A stretch of 8,175 bases of DNA from Paludibacter sp. Its GTDB lineage: Bacteria; Bacteroidota; Bacteroidia; Bacteroidales; Paludibacteraceae. The DNA is taken from contig JANJXE010000410.1 in assembly GCA_024709185.1 (NCBI GenBank), forward strand, positions 1-8,175, written 5' to 3'. This document shows, piece after piece, positions 6,748-8,175 of the stretch (its first letter is position 1; each line of letters opens with the position of its first letter). The translations under genes were made by a program, and so were the position numbers. The notes beneath the pieces are model-generated. The model did not search any database. It was not told the DNA's origin and saw nothing but the letters and a program-made list of their open reading frames with translations.

Positions 6748-8175
6748 ATGTTACAGACCTACCAACTTACCTTTCCGCTGCTGCTTTCAGGACTTACAGT
6801 TCTGAGTGCTAATGCCCGTAACTTTGTTGAAAAAGCTTCAGCCGAATCCCCGAATTTAATATATATAATTTCTGATCAATTACGTTTTGATGCATTGAGT
6901 TGTATGGGCAACAAGTTGATCTCAACCCCGAATATGGATCGGTTGGCAGCCGAAGGTGTCCTCTTTACACGGGCTTATGCACAAAGTCCGGTGAGTGTTC
7001 CTTCCCGGGCCAGCATGCTTACGGGGAATAGTTTATGTAATACCGGCGTCTGGGGAAACAGTTATGCTTATCAGAATGTATCCAACTCGCTGCTAACAGG
7101 TAATGAACCGATATTTTCCACTAAAACCTACGACGAAGTACTCGCCGAAACTGGTTATTCCTGTGAATATTATGGAAAATGGCACAGTCCGGAGCGGAAA
7201 GCCTATGTATATGCCAACCGACCAATTACCTGTGCGGGAATGACAAGTCATCCGGTACTGGGGATAGGATTGAAGAATTATTACATGAACTGGTGGAAAG
7301 CCGGATTAAAAATAAGTACGGCTCCCACACTGCCGGGTGCGTTATCGGGCGCTCCGGGTGGATTGAACTACATGCCCGATGCCCTGGATGCACGGGTGAT
7401 TGACCCCACGCTTACATCTACAGTAGACTATCAAAACTTCGGCCGAATGCTGATTGACGCGGCTCATACCGAAAGTGCCATGGATGCAGAACATACTATT
7501 GAGGCCATCGAACGAAACAAGTCGAAGCGGTTCAGTATTCATTGTTCGTTCGGACCGCCCCATCCTCCCTTTGTAGTTTCGGATCCGTATTACGGTTCGC
7601 TCAATGCTTCGACAATGCCTTTGCCGGCCAATTATTTTGTAAATAGTCCGGCATCGCCATATTATCGTAGCAGCGAGCTGCAATCGCCGTATTATGCGTA
7701 CAGTATTGCTAAAATGGGAGCTTACCAAAACCCTGCCACAATAGGCATCATGATAGCCAGATACTACGAAATGGTAAAGGAGATTGATGACCGTTTAGGG
7801 CAGATACTTGCTAAACTCGATGCTGAAGGCCTGACCGATAAAACCATGATTATTTTTTGTGGCGACCATGGCGAAATGCTCGGTTCTCACGGTATGCATT
7901 CAAAAAATAATTTTTACGATGAATCGGCCCGGGTACCGCTTATTATCCGATATCCGGCAAAAATTCCGGCAGGTAAACGCATTCATGTGCCTGTGGGCCT
8001 GATTGATGTGCGGCCTACCATCGACGATTATTTTAATCTTCCTGAAGCAAAGGTAGATGGTAAGTCTTTGCGACCATTTATTGAAGATAGCTACAACAAA
8101 AATGAAACGCATTTTGCAGTTTCAGAGTGGTACAACGATAAAATTCCCGGATTTATGGTGCGCACCGATAGCCAT
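6748..8175 (+). CDS. Exported S1 sulfatase, serine-type, cut by the window end
   Basis: An uninterrupted frame of 476 codons runs from the ATG at 6748 to the last base with no stop; perhaps a few tens of residues are missing. It belongs to the S1 (alkaline phosphatase-like) sulfatases. Residues 1 to about 23 (hydrophobic, ending SANA) are a signal peptide. The metal site starts IISDQLRFD, with D43-Q44 where many relatives have D-D. The signature is SVPSRASMLTG with S83 as the formylglycine precursor, so this enzyme also depends on anSME. Then come YYGKWH (K144, H146), GPPHPPF (H272) and CGDHGEMLGSHG (D373, H374) with K386, giving a complete active site. The ISDQLR, GPPHPPF and GDHGEMLG motifs set it apart from the iduronate-2-sulfatase-like enzyme at 2286..3794, so the two probably remove different sulfates. 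It is 20 bp behind the GH99-like gene and almost surely cotranscribed. Its SulfAtlas subfamily and substrate cannot be fixed by eye. Confidence 0.92.
   Translation, partial: MLQTYQLTFPLLLSGLTVLSANARNFVEKASAESPNLIYIISDQLRFDALSCMGNKLISTPNMDRLAAEGVLFTRAYAQSPVSVPSRASMLTGNSLCNTGVWGNSYAYQNVSNSLLTGNEPIFSTKTYDEVLAETGYSCEYYGKWHSPERKAYVYANRPITCAGMTSHPVLGIGLKNYYMNWWKAGLKISTAPTLPGALSGAPGGLNYMPDALDARVIDPTLTSTVDYQNFGRMLIDAAHTESAMDAEHTIEAIERNKSKRFSIHCSFGPPHPPFVVSDPYYGSLNASTMPLPANYFVNSPASPYYRSSELQSPYYAYSIAKMGAYQNPATIGIMIARYYEMVKEIDDRLGQILAKLDAEGLTDKTMIIFCGDHGEMLGSHGMHSKNNFYDESARVPLIIRYPAKIPAGKRIHVPVGLIDVRPTIDDYFNLPEAKVDGKSLRPFIEDSYNKNETHFAVSEWYNDKIPGFMVRTDSH

Noticed and set aside
7342..7728. Minus-strand frame of 128 codons
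   Set aside because: It lies wholly inside the second sulfatase gene, whose motifs are intact on the plus strand. Its product is rich in Arg, Cys and Ile and shows no family features.
1..8175. tRNA, rRNA, CRISPR array or insertion sequence
   Set aside because: No cloverleaf, spaced repeat array, transposase or terminal inverted repeats were found by eye on either strand.

Overview
The window looks like part of a polysaccharide utilization region from a Bacteroidetes (Bacteroidota) genome. The support is direct: a type IX secretion-like C-terminal tail on one enzyme, AT-rich start regions without clear Shine-Dalgarno sequences, exact matches to the Bacteroidetes -7 promoter element TAnnTTTG, and a cluster of exported sulfatases and carbohydrate-active enzymes. 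Both sulfatases with a visible active-site motif are serine-type. That type is matured by the radical-SAM enzyme anSME, which suggests an anaerobic or facultatively anaerobic member of the phylum, possibly a marine or sediment group. The taxonomic part is inference.

Layout from left to right: (1) the last 36 codons of a plus-strand gene, possibly a sulfatase; (2) a 137-bp AT-rich gap, then a plus-strand gene (249..2207) for a secreted glycoside hydrolase with an Asl1/GH128-like catalytic core and a sorting tail; (3) a short convergent junction (2208..2285); (4) two minus-strand genes, an acetyl xylan esterase (CE7)-like enzyme (5179..3896) followed by an iduronate-2-sulfatase-like S1 sulfatase (3794..2286); (5) a 288-bp divergent promoter region (5180..5467) with the same TACTTTTG octamer facing each way; (6) a plus-strand pair separated by 20 bp, a GH71/GH99-like hydrolase (5468..6727) and a second serine-type sulfatase (6748 to beyond the window end). 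The last gene is open at the right edge and has no stop codon in the window.

Taken together the genes fit breakdown of a sulfated and probably acylated polysaccharide. The T9SS-tailed hydrolase would act outside the cell or on its surface. The esterase, the two sulfatases and the GH99-like enzyme carry only Sec-type signal peptides and would trim imported oligosaccharides in the periplasm. No SusC/SusD pair, regulator or anSME gene is in the window, so substrate and control must be settled from flanking DNA. The combination of an Asl1/GH128-like enzyme, a CE7-like esterase, a GH99-like enzyme and two different S1 sulfatases does not match a textbook locus that I recognise, so it could target an uncharacterised glycan.
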